Part shown: piece by piece, positions 1-7,841 of the stretch
Layout: the number at the start of each line of letters is the position of its first letter
Position numbering within the stretch: position 1 is the stretch's first letter
NCBI GenBank assembly: GCA_014896455.1
Contig: JADBKJ010000026.1
Coordinates: forward strand, 62,001-126,000
Reading direction: 5' to 3'
Length of the DNA: 64,000 bases
Source of the DNA: Thermoanaerobacter sp.
GTDB taxonomy: Bacteria; Bacillota; Thermoanaerobacteria; Thermoanaerobacterales; Thermoanaerobacteraceae
Notes under the pieces: generated by a model
Databases searched by the model: none
Seen by the model: only the letters and a program-made list of their open reading frames with translations
What the model was told of the DNA's origin: nothing
Position numbers and translations under genes: made by a program

Positions 1-1740
1 GGCAATACTAAAAGTAGTCAACGCTCCTCTCGTCATGAGAAGCTGCTTACCAATTGCTACTACTTCAATAATCTTTGTAGGGTCAGAATCAAGGTCTACC
101 ATGTTTGCAGCTTCTTTAGCAGCCATTGTACCGCTATTCATTGCAAGCCCTACATCTGCTTGGGCAAGTGCTGGTGCATCATTTGTTCCATCTCCTGTCA
201 TGGCAACAAGCCTTCCTGCCGCCTGTTCTCTTTTAATCACATTTATCTTATCCTCTGGTTTACTTTCTGCAATGAATTCGTCAACACCAGCCTCTTCTGC
301 TATTGTTTTCGCAGTTAAAGGATTATCCCCTGTTACCATGATAGTTTTAATTCCCATCGCTCTAAGCTGTTTAAAACGCTCTTTCATACCAGGTTTTATA
401 GTATCCTTTAAATATATTACTCCTAATACATCTTTGTCTTTCACTACTACAAGAGGAGTCCCACCTAATAAAGATATCTTCTCAACTTCTTTATCTAAAT
501 CTTCCGGAATTTCTCCTCCTTGTTCTTTTATATATTCTTTCACCTTATCATAAGACCCTTTTCGCACAATAGTCCCATCTTTTAAATTTAGTCCGCTCAT
601 CCTTGTTTCTGCAGTAAATTCTATAACTTCCGCTCCATCTAAAATATCTTCCGGTACCTTTACGCCCACTTTCTTAGCTAAGTCTACTATTGACCTCCCT
701 TCGGGAGTTAAGTCTTTTAAAGAGGATACAAGGGCATAATATGTCACTTCTTCTTTTTTATGGCCGCCAACTGGTATAAAATCAGCTGCTAATCTATTTC
801 CAAAAGTAATTGTGCCTGTTTTATCTAAAAGCATTGTGTCGATATCTCCTGCAGCTTCTACTGCTTTTCCAGACATAGCAATTACATTAAACCGTGTAAC
901 TCTATCCATACCTGCAATGCCTATCGCAGAAAGAAGGCCTCCAATTGTAGTTGGTATTAAGGAAACTAACAAAGCAATCAATGTAGTAGCGCTTATTCTT
1001 ACATGGACAAATTTAGCCATTGGGTATAGGGTCATAACAACAATTATAAAAATTATTGTCAAACTCACTAAAACAGTAGTCAAAGCAATCTCATTAGGTG
1101 ATTTCTGCCTTTTAGCTCCTTCTACCATTTTTATCATTCTGTCTAAAAAAGATTCCCCTTCGTCAACAGTAACTTGGACTTTAATGCTATCGCTTATTAC
1201 CTTTGTCCCACCAGTAACTGAGCTAAAATCACCACCAGCTTCTTTTATAACTGGTGCAGATTCACCTGTTATTGCAGACTCATCAATTGCAGCAAGTCCT
1301 TCTATTATTTCTCCATCAGCCGGAATTATATCTCCTGCCTCACAAAGCACTATATCCCCTTTTTTAAGCTCAGAGGACTTAACCATTTTTATGCTTCCAT
1401 CACTTTTAATGAGTTTTGCCATAGTCTCTTTTTTTGTCTTTTTAAGGGTATCTGCTTGAGCTTTCCCCCTTCCTTCTGCCAGTGCTTCTGCAAAATTAGC
1501 AAAAAGCACTGTTACAAACAATATAAAAGTGATTAAAGCGTTATATCCCACTTCGTCGTAAGTACTTCCAAAATAAGTAGGAAATATTGTAGCCAACAGT
1601 GTAATAAACATACCTACCTCTACCACAAACATCACAGGGTTTTTATACATTTTAAGAGGATTAAGTTTCAAAAAAGAGTTTTTGATAGCACCTAATACAA
1701 TTTCTCTACTCATCGTTTTTATTTCTTTTTTTCTTTTCAT
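1..1740 (-). CDS. kdpB: KdpB, potassium-transporting P-type ATPase subunit B (C-terminus beyond window)
   Basis: Catalytic P-type ATPase subunit of the KdpFABC high-affinity K+ uptake complex in the cytoplasmic membrane. The reading frame is open from the ATG at 1740 to the window edge: 580 codons, so about 100 of the usual ~680 residues are missing at the C-terminal end. The phosphorylation motif DKTG is encoded near 820-830. The hydrophobic segments follow the KdpB pattern. The start has a good ribosome site (GGAGG) and lies 15 bp downstream of the kdpA stop, so the two are surely co-transcribed. kdpC is expected just outside the window. Assignment is very secure; only the end is unseen. 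Confidence 0.97.
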   Translation of the reverse strand, partial: MKRKKEIKTMSREIVLGAIKNSFLKLNPLKMYKNPVMFVVEVGMFITLLATIFPTYFGSTYDEVGYNALITFILFVTVLFANFAEALAEGRGKAQADTLKKTKKETMAKLIKSDGSIKMVKSSELKKGDIVLCEAGDIIPADGEIIEGLAAIDESAITGESAPVIKEAGGDFSSVTGGTKVISDSIKVQVTVDEGESFLDRMIKMVEGAKRQKSPNEIALTTVLVSLTIIFIIVVMTLYPMAKFVHVRISATTLIALLVSLIPTTIGGLLSAIGIAGMDRVTRFNVIAMSGKAVEAAGDIDTMLLDKTGTITFGNRLAADFIPVGGHKKEEVTYYALVSSLKDLTPEGRSIVDLAKKVGVKVPEDILDGAEVIEFTAETRMSGLNLKDGTIVRKGSYDKVKEYIKEQGGEIPEDLDKEVEKISLLGGTPLVVVKDKDVLGVIYLKDTIKPGMKERFKQLRAMGIKTIMVTGDNPLTAKTIAEEAGVDEFIAESKPEDKINVIKREQAAGRLVAMTGDGTNDAPALAQADVGLAMNSGTMAAKEAANMVDLDSDPTKIIEVVAIGKQLLMTRGALTTFSIA

Positions 1741-1755
1741 AAAGCGTTACCTCCA

Positions 1756-3441
1756 TTACGTCATGCTCAAAAACTCAGAAATAGGTCCTAATATTATTGC
1801 TGGGAAGAAAGTAAGAGCTCCTACAATTACAACAACCGCTATAAAAATTGCTCCAAACAAGGCATTGTCTGTTCTAAAAGTACCTGGTGATGGCGATGCA
1901 GGGATTTTCTCCGCCATAGAACCTGCAACAGCTAACATAAGAATAATGGTTATATATCTTCCAAAGAACATAACTAAACCTGTCATTATATTCATAAACA
2001 CAGTGTTTCCTATAAATCCTGCAAATTCAGAACCATTATTTGCCGCCGCAGAAGAAAACTCATACAAAACTTGTGTAAGTCCATGGTACAGGGGATTTGT
2101 TACAGAAGAAGCTCCCACTTTTAGCATCACTGTCAAAGCAGATGAAAAAAGTATCAAAAAAGGGTGAACCAATATTGCAATGGCTATAAGTTTTATCTCT
2201 TTAGTTTCAATTTTTCTTCCTAAATATTCTGGAGTTCTTCCTACCATAAGCCCTGTCAAAAATACTGTCAATATTGTATACATTATTATATTCTGAAGTC
2301 CTGCTCCATCTCCTCCAAAAACGGTATTTAACATCATGAGGATAAGCGGCACTGCTCCTCCTAAAGGTGTATAAGAATCGTGCATGCTGTCAACAGAACC
2401 TGTTGTAAAAGCAGTAGTCACAGTCGCAAATAGTGGAGATTGTGAGACTCCAAAGCGAACCTCTTTTCCTTCATAATTTCCATAAGGCGTACCATCAATA
2501 TGCAATTTCGAATAAGCCACTCCTGGATGACTTTCCGCATAAACTGCTCCAACAGCCAAAAAAATAAAAATCACAAACAATGAAATGTATAATACCAAAG
2601 CGTGTCTTTTATTGTTTATCATTAACCCATAAGTGTAAATTAAAGATGTAGGCAAAAGCATCATAAGAAGCATCTCAATCATATTGGTAAGCCAAGTAGG
2701 ATTTTCAAAGGGGTGAGAAGAATTCGCCCCAAAAAATCCACCGCCATTTGTCCCTAAGTGTTTAATTGACTCTAATACAGCTACAGGACCTGTTATAATA
2801 GTTTGCTTACCACCTTCTAATGTATCCACAACCACTTTTCCAGCAAAAGTTTGAGGCACTCCCTGCCATACCAATATGAGGGTTGCCAACATAGAGATTG
2901 GCAGTAAAAGCCTTACAGTTATTCTCACAAAATCCGCATAAAAATTGCCTAAATTAGTGGTCTTTTTGCTCAACCCTCTCATTATAGCAGCTGCAGTCGC
3001 TAACCCTGAAGCCGCAGAAGTAAACATCAAAAATACTATTACGATCATTTGGCTTAAAAAAGTTACGCCATTTTCCCCAGCATAGTGTTGAAGGTTTGTA
3101 TTTGTCATAAAGCTTATAACAGTGTTAAAAGCAAGAGAAGACTCCATGTTTTTAACTCCAGTAGGGTTTAAAGGCAAAAAACCTTGTATTCGCAATATAA
3201 TATACCCAATTATCATCATTACCGTATTAACAAGCAAAAAGGACAATGCATATTTTTCCCAGCTCATTTCTTCTTCCGCATTGATCCCTGAAAGTTTATA
3301 TATAAAATTTTCTACAGGTAAAAAAACTTTGTCCAATTTTATCGGTTTATACTCAAATATTTTGTACATATAAGTCCCAACTGGTTTAGTTAAAAGAACT
3401 ATAACCAATATCATAGTAAAAAGCACTATATTGGAATACAT
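1756..3441 (-). CDS. kdpA: KdpA, potassium-binding and translocating subunit
   Basis: Membrane channel-like subunit of KdpFABC that selects and moves K+. The 561-residue length is normal for the family. The protein is almost entirely hydrophobic, with about ten membrane segments. It carries conserved KdpA blocks such as TNTNLQHYAGE (around residue 113) and GTNGGGFFGANSSHPFENP (around 230), the second being a selectivity-filter-like loop with glycine repeats; GRTPEYLGRKIE lies near 400. The ATG at 3441 follows a GGGAGG site. It sits between kdpF and kdpB in the usual kdpFAB order. Confidence 0.98.
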   Translation of the reverse strand: MYSNIVLFTMILVIVLLTKPVGTYMYKIFEYKPIKLDKVFLPVENFIYKLSGINAEEEMSWEKYALSFLLVNTVMMIIGYIILRIQGFLPLNPTGVKNMESSLAFNTVISFMTNTNLQHYAGENGVTFLSQMIVIVFLMFTSAASGLATAAAIMRGLSKKTTNLGNFYADFVRITVRLLLPISMLATLILVWQGVPQTFAGKVVVDTLEGGKQTIITGPVAVLESIKHLGTNGGGFFGANSSHPFENPTWLTNMIEMLLMMLLPTSLIYTYGLMINNKRHALVLYISLFVIFIFLAVGAVYAESHPGVAYSKLHIDGTPYGNYEGKEVRFGVSQSPLFATVTTAFTTGSVDSMHDSYTPLGGAVPLILMMLNTVFGGDGAGLQNIIMYTILTVFLTGLMVGRTPEYLGRKIETKEIKLIAIAILVHPFLILFSSALTVMLKVGASSVTNPLYHGLTQVLYEFSSAAANNGSEFAGFIGNTVFMNIMTGLVMFFGRYITIILMLAVAGSMAEKIPASPSPGTFRTDNALFGAIFIAVVVIVGALTFFPAIILGPISEFLSMT

Positions 3442-3454
3442 ACACTTTCCTCCC

Positions 3455-3532
3455 TTAGAATTCTTCCGGATGTATTAAAGCATAAAACAAATAAAGGAGT
3501 AAAAGAAAAAAAACCACATACAATAAGGCCAC
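3455..3532 (-). CDS. kdpF: KdpF, small stabilising membrane peptide of the Kdp complex
   Basis: A 25-codon ORF from GTG (3532) to TAA (3455), too short for usual gene callers. The product is one hydrophobic helix ending YLFYALIHPEEF, which matches the characteristic KdpF tail (YLxYALxxPExF). In other bacteria KdpF is a single-span peptide that stabilises KdpABC. The start codon is inferred: GTG fits the frame, with a weak AGGGG upstream, and an internal TTG is possible. It ends 13 bp before the kdpA start. The C-terminal motif and position make the identity firm; the exact start is less so. Confidence 0.85.
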   Translation of the reverse strand: MALLYVVFFLLLLYLFYALIHPEEF

Positions 3533-3534
3533 CT

Positions 3535-3648
3535 TTAATACACCCCTACTTCATAAGAATTAGCTTCTACCAAATCACAACACCATTTAACTATTCCCTT
3601 GACAACATAGTACAATGTTACAAACCCTAATAGAATTATAAAATCCAT
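3535..3648 (-). CDS. 37-residue membrane peptide at head of kdp operon, unknown function
   Basis: A 37-codon ORF (ATG 3648, TAA 3535) with a strong ribosome site (GAAGGAG) seven bases upstream, ending two bases before the proposed kdpF start. The first ~18 residues are hydrophobic (begins MDFIILLGFVTLYYVV), followed by WCCDLVE and a short polar tail. It lies between the kdp promoter/leader and kdpF. From memory, Clostridium acetobutylicum has two tiny hydrophobic ORFs (kdpZ, kdpY) ahead of kdpA; this could be the kdpZ counterpart, but I cannot check sequence similarity. The ribosome site and operon position suggest it is really translated. Confidence 0.6.
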   Translation of the reverse strand: MDFIILLGFVTLYYVVKGIVKWCCDLVEANSYEVGVY

Positions 3649-3708
3649 GTTCTCCTTCACCTCTAATTATTATTATCGATTTTTTATAAAAATATTAGAT
3701 TTAAACAT

Positions 3709-3741
3709 AAAAAGCCCGCACTCTTTCTTTATGAGGCGGAC
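3709..3741 (-). terminator. Intrinsic terminator hairpin inside the kdp leader (possible attenuator)
   Basis: On the minus strand AGTCCGCCTC and GAGTGCGGGCT form a 10-bp stem (one bulged T, 9-nt loop) followed directly by a T run. It lies about 55 nt downstream of the predicted kdp start site and ~60 nt before the first kdp ORF, so it is inside the operon leader rather than at the end of the upstream gene, which has its own terminator at 3847-3866. An upstream stem (roughly 3740-3774) shares the bases GTC with this hairpin and could compete. The structure is read from sequence; the regulatory role is inferred. Confidence 0.7.
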
Positions 3742-3803
3742 TACATGACAACACTTTTACATATTGCCATGTCTTCCATCATTTTTGTTAATTTATTTAC
3801 TAT

Positions 3804-3833
3804 TCATTGTACCATATATATTATATTATTCAA
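3804..3833 (-). promoter_or_regulatory. Predicted sigma-A promoter of the kdp operon
   Basis: TTGAAT (3833-3828) and TACAAT (3809-3804) with an 18-bp spacer on the minus strand, pointing into the kdp leader. Start of transcription is expected near 3797. No KdpE-type site was identified with confidence. Confidence 0.6.
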
Positions 3834-3846
3834 CTCAATAAACATC

Positions 3847-3866
3847 AAAAAGGCTTTTATGCCTTT
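3847..3866 (-). terminator. Terminator of the nucleotidyltransferase gene
   Basis: Minus-strand AAAGGC-ATAA-AAGCCTTT followed by T residues, about 110 bp downstream of the stop of the 3974-6304 gene and just upstream of the kdp promoter. Confidence 0.6.
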
Positions 3867-3973
3867 AAATCCTTTTTTGCGCAAAAAAATAGGATGTAAA
3901 GCGTTACAACTATTGTATACTATGTAATCTATCACTTTACATCACTTTCCAATTGTTTTTATAAAAGCGTATT

Positions 3974-6304
3974 TTATTTTTGTATAATACTTTTAATTTC
4001 TTTTTCATACATTGAAAATAACTCTTCAGCTCTCTCTTTTGTAGGAGCTTCTATATAAATATTACAAGCAGGTAATTCATAATCCGGTACTACTAACACC
4101 CATGAATCTTCTTTATTAAACTTTAAACCATCTAAAAATTCTGCTCCTTTATAAGCCTTTTCAAAAAGCATTCTTATTATTTTCCCTTTATCTTTCCAAT
4201 CGCATTTTATACTTTTGGATATTCTATATCTTAAAGGAAAACTATCTTTTATAGAGGAAAGTTTTTGAGAGGTATGTTGTAAGTATTCTAAAAGGTCTAG
4301 TAAAAAACTAAAGCCGTCAAAATCTAAATTAATCTGTAGGTCTTTTTCCATACCTTCCTTCGACACTATTGTTTTCATTCTATCTTTATGAGAAATTTTG
4401 CTGCTTACAGTCTCAATTGCAAATTCCTTCGCAAATTCTGTCAAATATTTGGAACTATCAAAAGGAAGTACAAATTTTTTAACCCCTTGCTCTTTAGCAA
4501 TTAACATTCTTATAAACTCAAGTTCATCTTCATCAAATTCTCTTCCCTTTTCGTCGTAGAGTTTAACTTTTTCTCCATTTTTATAAAAAAGTATCCCTAC
4601 ATCATAACACTCCTCTGCTATAAAAAACTCATTTTTACCTATGGCTTCTAATAGCAGTTTTGTTTTTTCATTGTAAGGTTTAATTTTAAAACTTTTATAT
4701 GCAGTCCTTTTTTTAAAAAGAAAGTTAAGATAATCGTTGTTTATATCAATTTCTCTTATAGGTTTTAAATTTTTCCCATCAACTCGTTCAATATCATATA
4801 CTCTCAATTTGTTCTCTATTTTCTTTTCTAAGTTTCTATCGATATCACACCCTTCTTTATCGAGAAACAAAATCCTTAAATTTCCTTCTTCTTCCTCTAC
4901 ATAGATTCCTCCTCCACACTTATTTTTCTTAATTCCATATCTTAAAGTGGGTAAAAGAGTATTATTGACTTTTAAGACCTCACAACCACCAGATACAAGC
5001 CCAAAACTTATTAAATCGCTTATAAATTGAGATACAATATCCCCATCGTGTCCTACCAACACACTGCTATTCACTATGTTTCCAAAAACTTCTCCAATTT
5101 CAACTGCAATTTGAGGAGTAATATCCTCATTAAAAAGTCCTTTAATCCCCCTATACCCAAAAGTCAAAGGCTTCTTTCCATTACCCCACACTACATCTTT
5201 TGTGATCACAGAGCCTTCATCTATTATTTTATAGGGCCATATTTTTACCTCTGGCTTTATTTCAGCAAAGGATTTTATTTTACAACTCTCCCCTATAACG
5301 CTGTTTTCAAAAATTCGGACATTATTGCTGATTCTCACTCTATTGCAGACTACACAACCCCTTAATTCACAATTTTTATCTACAATTATTTCATCCCACA
5401 ATACAGCATTTTTTAAACTGCTCCCTTTCTTTATATAGTTATTTTTACCAATTATTACGTTAGGTCCTACAACAGCGTCAGCTTCAATTATTGCATTGTC
5501 TCCTATAATCACAGGAGGGATGATTTTAGCTTCAGGAGAAATTGTAACATTTTTACCTATTACCTTCCCCTTTTTAAGTAACTTATCTTTATATCCTAAA
5601 TCTACTCTTCCTTCTAAAATATCAAAATGACTAGTGATGTATTGATTGGTATTTCCTATATCACACCAATATCCTCCTGTAATATAACCGTACATTGGAA
5701 TATCATTTTTCAACAATATAGGAAATAAATCTTTACTAAAATCAAAAGGCTTATCTTGAGGTATAAACTCCAATATTTCTGGTTCTATTATGTATATACC
5801 CGTATTTACTGTATCGCTAAACACTTCTCCCCAAGAAGGTTTCTCTAAAAATTTTTTTATTTTGCCTTCCTCATCCACAATCACAACACCATATTCCAAC
5901 GGCACATCTACCCTTGTCAAAATAAGAGTAACTTTTGCCCCTTTCTTTCTGTGAAACTCATAAGCTTCTTTTATATTAACATCAGTAATTACATCTCCGC
6001 TCATAACAATAAAAGCATCATTTAGAAAGTCTCTAGCATTTTTGACACTGCCTGCCGTCCCTAACGGCTTATCCTCTATATAAAACTTTATTTCATCCCC
6101 ATATTCTTCTTCTAAATATTTTTTAATCTTTTGAGGCAAGTAAAAAAGCGTAACAGCTAAATCTTTGATTCCATATTTGTGTAAGTGTTCCACTATATGC
6201 TTTATCGCAGGTTTATTTGCAACAGGTACCATAGGCTTAGGTATATCGGCTGTTAAAGGTCTTAGTCTACTTCCTTCTCCACCCGCCATGATTATCCCTT
6301 TCAT
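3974..6304 (-). CDS. ManC-like sugar-1-phosphate nucleotidyltransferase fused to a degenerate phosphomannomutase domain
   Basis: A 776-residue fusion. Residues 1-230 are a nucleotidyltransferase with the signature GGEGSRLRPLT (8-18), PKPMVPV (22-28) and a GDV metal-binding motif (103-105). Residues ~250-375 are left-handed beta-helix hexapeptide repeats. Residues ~390-776 align in order with a phosphomannomutase/phosphoglucomutase fold, but the catalytic TASHNP segment is replaced by VEEEEGN (468-474), the DGDxDR metal loop is EECYDVG (566-572), and the GxDxR motif is GHDGD (418-422). It should therefore make a nucleotide sugar (GDP-mannose or similar) for surface glycans but not catalyse the mutase step. 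The ATG follows AGAGGTGG. Single gene, own terminator. Confidence 0.85.
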   Translation of the reverse strand: MKGIIMAGGEGSRLRPLTADIPKPMVPVANKPAIKHIVEHLHKYGIKDLAVTLFYLPQKIKKYLEEEYGDEIKFYIEDKPLGTAGSVKNARDFLNDAFIVMSGDVITDVNIKEAYEFHRKKGAKVTLILTRVDVPLEYGVVIVDEEGKIKKFLEKPSWGEVFSDTVNTGIYIIEPEILEFIPQDKPFDFSKDLFPILLKNDIPMYGYITGGYWCDIGNTNQYITSHFDILEGRVDLGYKDKLLKKGKVIGKNVTISPEAKIIPPVIIGDNAIIEADAVVGPNVIIGKNNYIKKGSSLKNAVLWDEIIVDKNCELRGCVVCNRVRISNNVRIFENSVIGESCKIKSFAEIKPEVKIWPYKIIDEGSVITKDVVWGNGKKPLTFGYRGIKGLFNEDITPQIAVEIGEVFGNIVNSSVLVGHDGDIVSQFISDLISFGLVSGGCEVLKVNNTLLPTLRYGIKKNKCGGGIYVEEEEGNLRILFLDKEGCDIDRNLEKKIENKLRVYDIERVDGKNLKPIREIDINNDYLNFLFKKRTAYKSFKIKPYNEKTKLLLEAIGKNEFFIAEECYDVGILFYKNGEKVKLYDEKGREFDEDELEFIRMLIAKEQGVKKFVLPFDSSKYLTEFAKEFAIETVSSKISHKDRMKTIVSKEGMEKDLQINLDFDGFSFLLDLLEYLQHTSQKLSSIKDSFPLRYRISKSIKCDWKDKGKIIRMLFEKAYKGAEFLDGLKFNKEDSWVLVVPDYELPACNIYIEAPTKERAEELFSMYEKEIKSIIQK

Positions 6305-6430
6305 CCAACCACCTCTAAAAAATATTATTAACCCCTAATTCTTAGTATTTTTATTTAATGAAAAATTATTCATTTAAAGACATTGGCAACATAAAATTGA
6401 AATAGGAAAGGACTTTGCGGGGGAGTAAAA

Positions 6431-7357
6431 ATGATAATCTCTTTAACATATTTCGCGGCAGGAATAGGAGTATTTATTTGGGGAATTTTTACTTTAACAA
6501 GGGGATTAAAGGTCTTCTCACAGCAAAAAATCTCTCAAATTATTAACAGTTTTGCGAGCAATTTATTAAAATCAATAATAATAGGTTTTTTTATAACCTT
6601 AATTATTCAAAGCAGTAGCATGGTAACTGTAATCGCAGTAACAATGGCAGGAGCAGAGCTTTTAACTCTTAAAAGCGCAGCAGGTATAATTATGGGTTCT
6701 AATATTGGAACTACTATTGCCGTGCAGCTTTACGCATTTAATCTGTTTAAAATAGCCCCTTATTTAGTTTTTATAGGTTCTGTGCTACATTTCCAAAATT
6801 GCAATACTAAATTAAAATTTATAGGAAATGTATTTTTAGGATTTGGATTAGTATTTTATGGTCTTAAGATAATGGAACTGGCCACAATGCCTCTTAAAAA
6901 AAATTCTAACTTCGAGCTTATTAGTGCTAATCTTTCAAATCCTTTCTGGGGAATTCTTGCTGGAATAATCACAGCATTAATCCTTCAATCAAGTAATGTA
7001 GGTATAGCAACACTACAAGTTTTGGTCTCCTCTCAACTAATAACCTTGCCTCAAGCATTGCCAATAATATATGGTTTAAATATTGGAACTTGCTCAGAGG
7101 CTATCATACTGAGCTTTGCCTCTAACAAAGAAGGGAAAAAAATAGCTCTCTTTAACATTTTTCTTAATATAGGGGGCACTATACTCTTTTTGCCTTTTAC
7201 AAATTTTTTTGCAGAGTTTTTGAAACTCATCTCCCCCCACAATCCTTTAAGACAGGTGGCAAACGCCCACACATTTTTTAATCTTTTTTCTGCACTTTTG
7301 ATAATTCCTTTTCTTAAGCAACTTTTTGTTTTAATAGATAAATTAGTAAATAAATAA
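6431..7357 (+). CDS. Na+/phosphate cotransporter family protein (short form)
   Basis: A 308-residue integral membrane protein with two copies of the Na/Pi-cotransporter repeat (PF02690 type). Each repeat carries its hallmark: IIQSSSMVTV (around residue 60) and ILQSSNVGIA (around 188), each followed by a Gly-rich GSNIGTT / GLNIGTC segment. This is the membrane domain only; the C-terminal PhoU-like domain of longer homologues is absent. Clostridial homologues are annotated as Na/Pi symporters or as spore-associated proteins. The ATG follows GGGGGAG. It is divergent from the ManC-like gene and upstream of a broken germination permease gene. Confidence 0.85.
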   Translation: MIISLTYFAAGIGVFIWGIFTLTRGLKVFSQQKISQIINSFASNLLKSIIIGFFITLIIQSSSMVTVIAVTMAGAELLTLKSAAGIIMGSNIGTTIAVQLYAFNLFKIAPYLVFIGSVLHFQNCNTKLKFIGNVFLGFGLVFYGLKIMELATMPLKKNSNFELISANLSNPFWGILAGIITALILQSSNVGIATLQVLVSSQLITLPQALPIIYGLNIGTCSEAIILSFASNKEGKKIALFNIFLNIGGTILFLPFTNFFAEFLKLISPHNPLRQVANAHTFFNLFSALLIIPFLKQLFVLIDKLVNK

Positions 7358-7411
7358 AAAATTCAACTTATAGGAATCCTAATATTAAAGTTTATTTTCA
7401 AGGTGGTAACA

Positions 7412-7827
7412 ATGAACAAAAGATTAGAAGTTAGCGATTTATTGTTTTTAATGATAACTTTTGAGATTGGAACATCCGCGTTGCTAAAATTTTGCTCCCT
7501 CTTATTTTAGCTATTATGGCTTTTCAAACAACTATGATAATGATGGGAGATAATTTTAGTTTTTTAAGGCTTTTACCAATTTTAGAAAATGGAATTGTTC
7601 CCGTAATCAAAGCAGCAATTCCTCTAATTGTGACTTTTCCATTTGGTGAACTTATTGCTTTTACTACAGTTTTTGATAAAGTAAAACAAAAGGAAAAAAT
7701 AAAAAAGATAATGCTGATAACCACTGTTTTTACTGGTCTACTATTGTCCTTTAACAATATCATTATAATTTCTTCTTTAGGAGCAGCTGAAGCTTTTCTA
7801 AACATAAAAGAAAAGAGAAAGCTTTAA
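7412..7827 (+). pseudogene. Remnant of a GerB-family spore germination permease
   Basis: Two frames of one gene. The first (7412-7510) starts well, with an AAGGTGG ribosome site and MNKRLEVSDLLFLM, typical of the GerAB/GerKB N-terminus, but stops after 32 residues. The second frame (from about 7483 to 7827) continues with the GerB middle region: FSFLRLLPILENGIVPVIKA, then FPFGELIAF. The intact family is ~360 residues with ten membrane spans, so roughly the first third and the C-terminal third are lost and the join is out of frame. No gerA or gerC partner is nearby. A nonfunctional relic of a germinant receptor subunit. Confidence 0.8.
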
Positions 7828-7841
7828 AAGCCTTCTCTTTT
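7811..7841. terminator. Bidirectional terminator
   Basis: AAAAGAGAA(a)GGC-type inverted repeat with A/T tracts on both sides, between the GerB remnant (plus) and the convergent LmbE-family gene (minus), overlapping the stop codons of both. Confidence 0.7.

Noticed and set aside
35-1459. Long plus-strand open frames opposite kdpB (35-553 and 812-1459).
   Set aside because: They are antisense shadows of kdpB: no ribosome sites, no recognisable motifs, and the minus frame is a clear P-type ATPase.
3745-3927. A 60-codon plus-strand frame in the kdp upstream region.
   Set aside because: No ribosome site; it runs antisense through the kdp promoter and both hairpins, and its composition is typical of non-coding AT-rich DNA.
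3640-3930. ydaO-type c-di-AMP riboswitch in front of kdp.
   Set aside because: Leader is under 160 nt and lacks the conserved core elements; only a short attenuator-like structure is visible.
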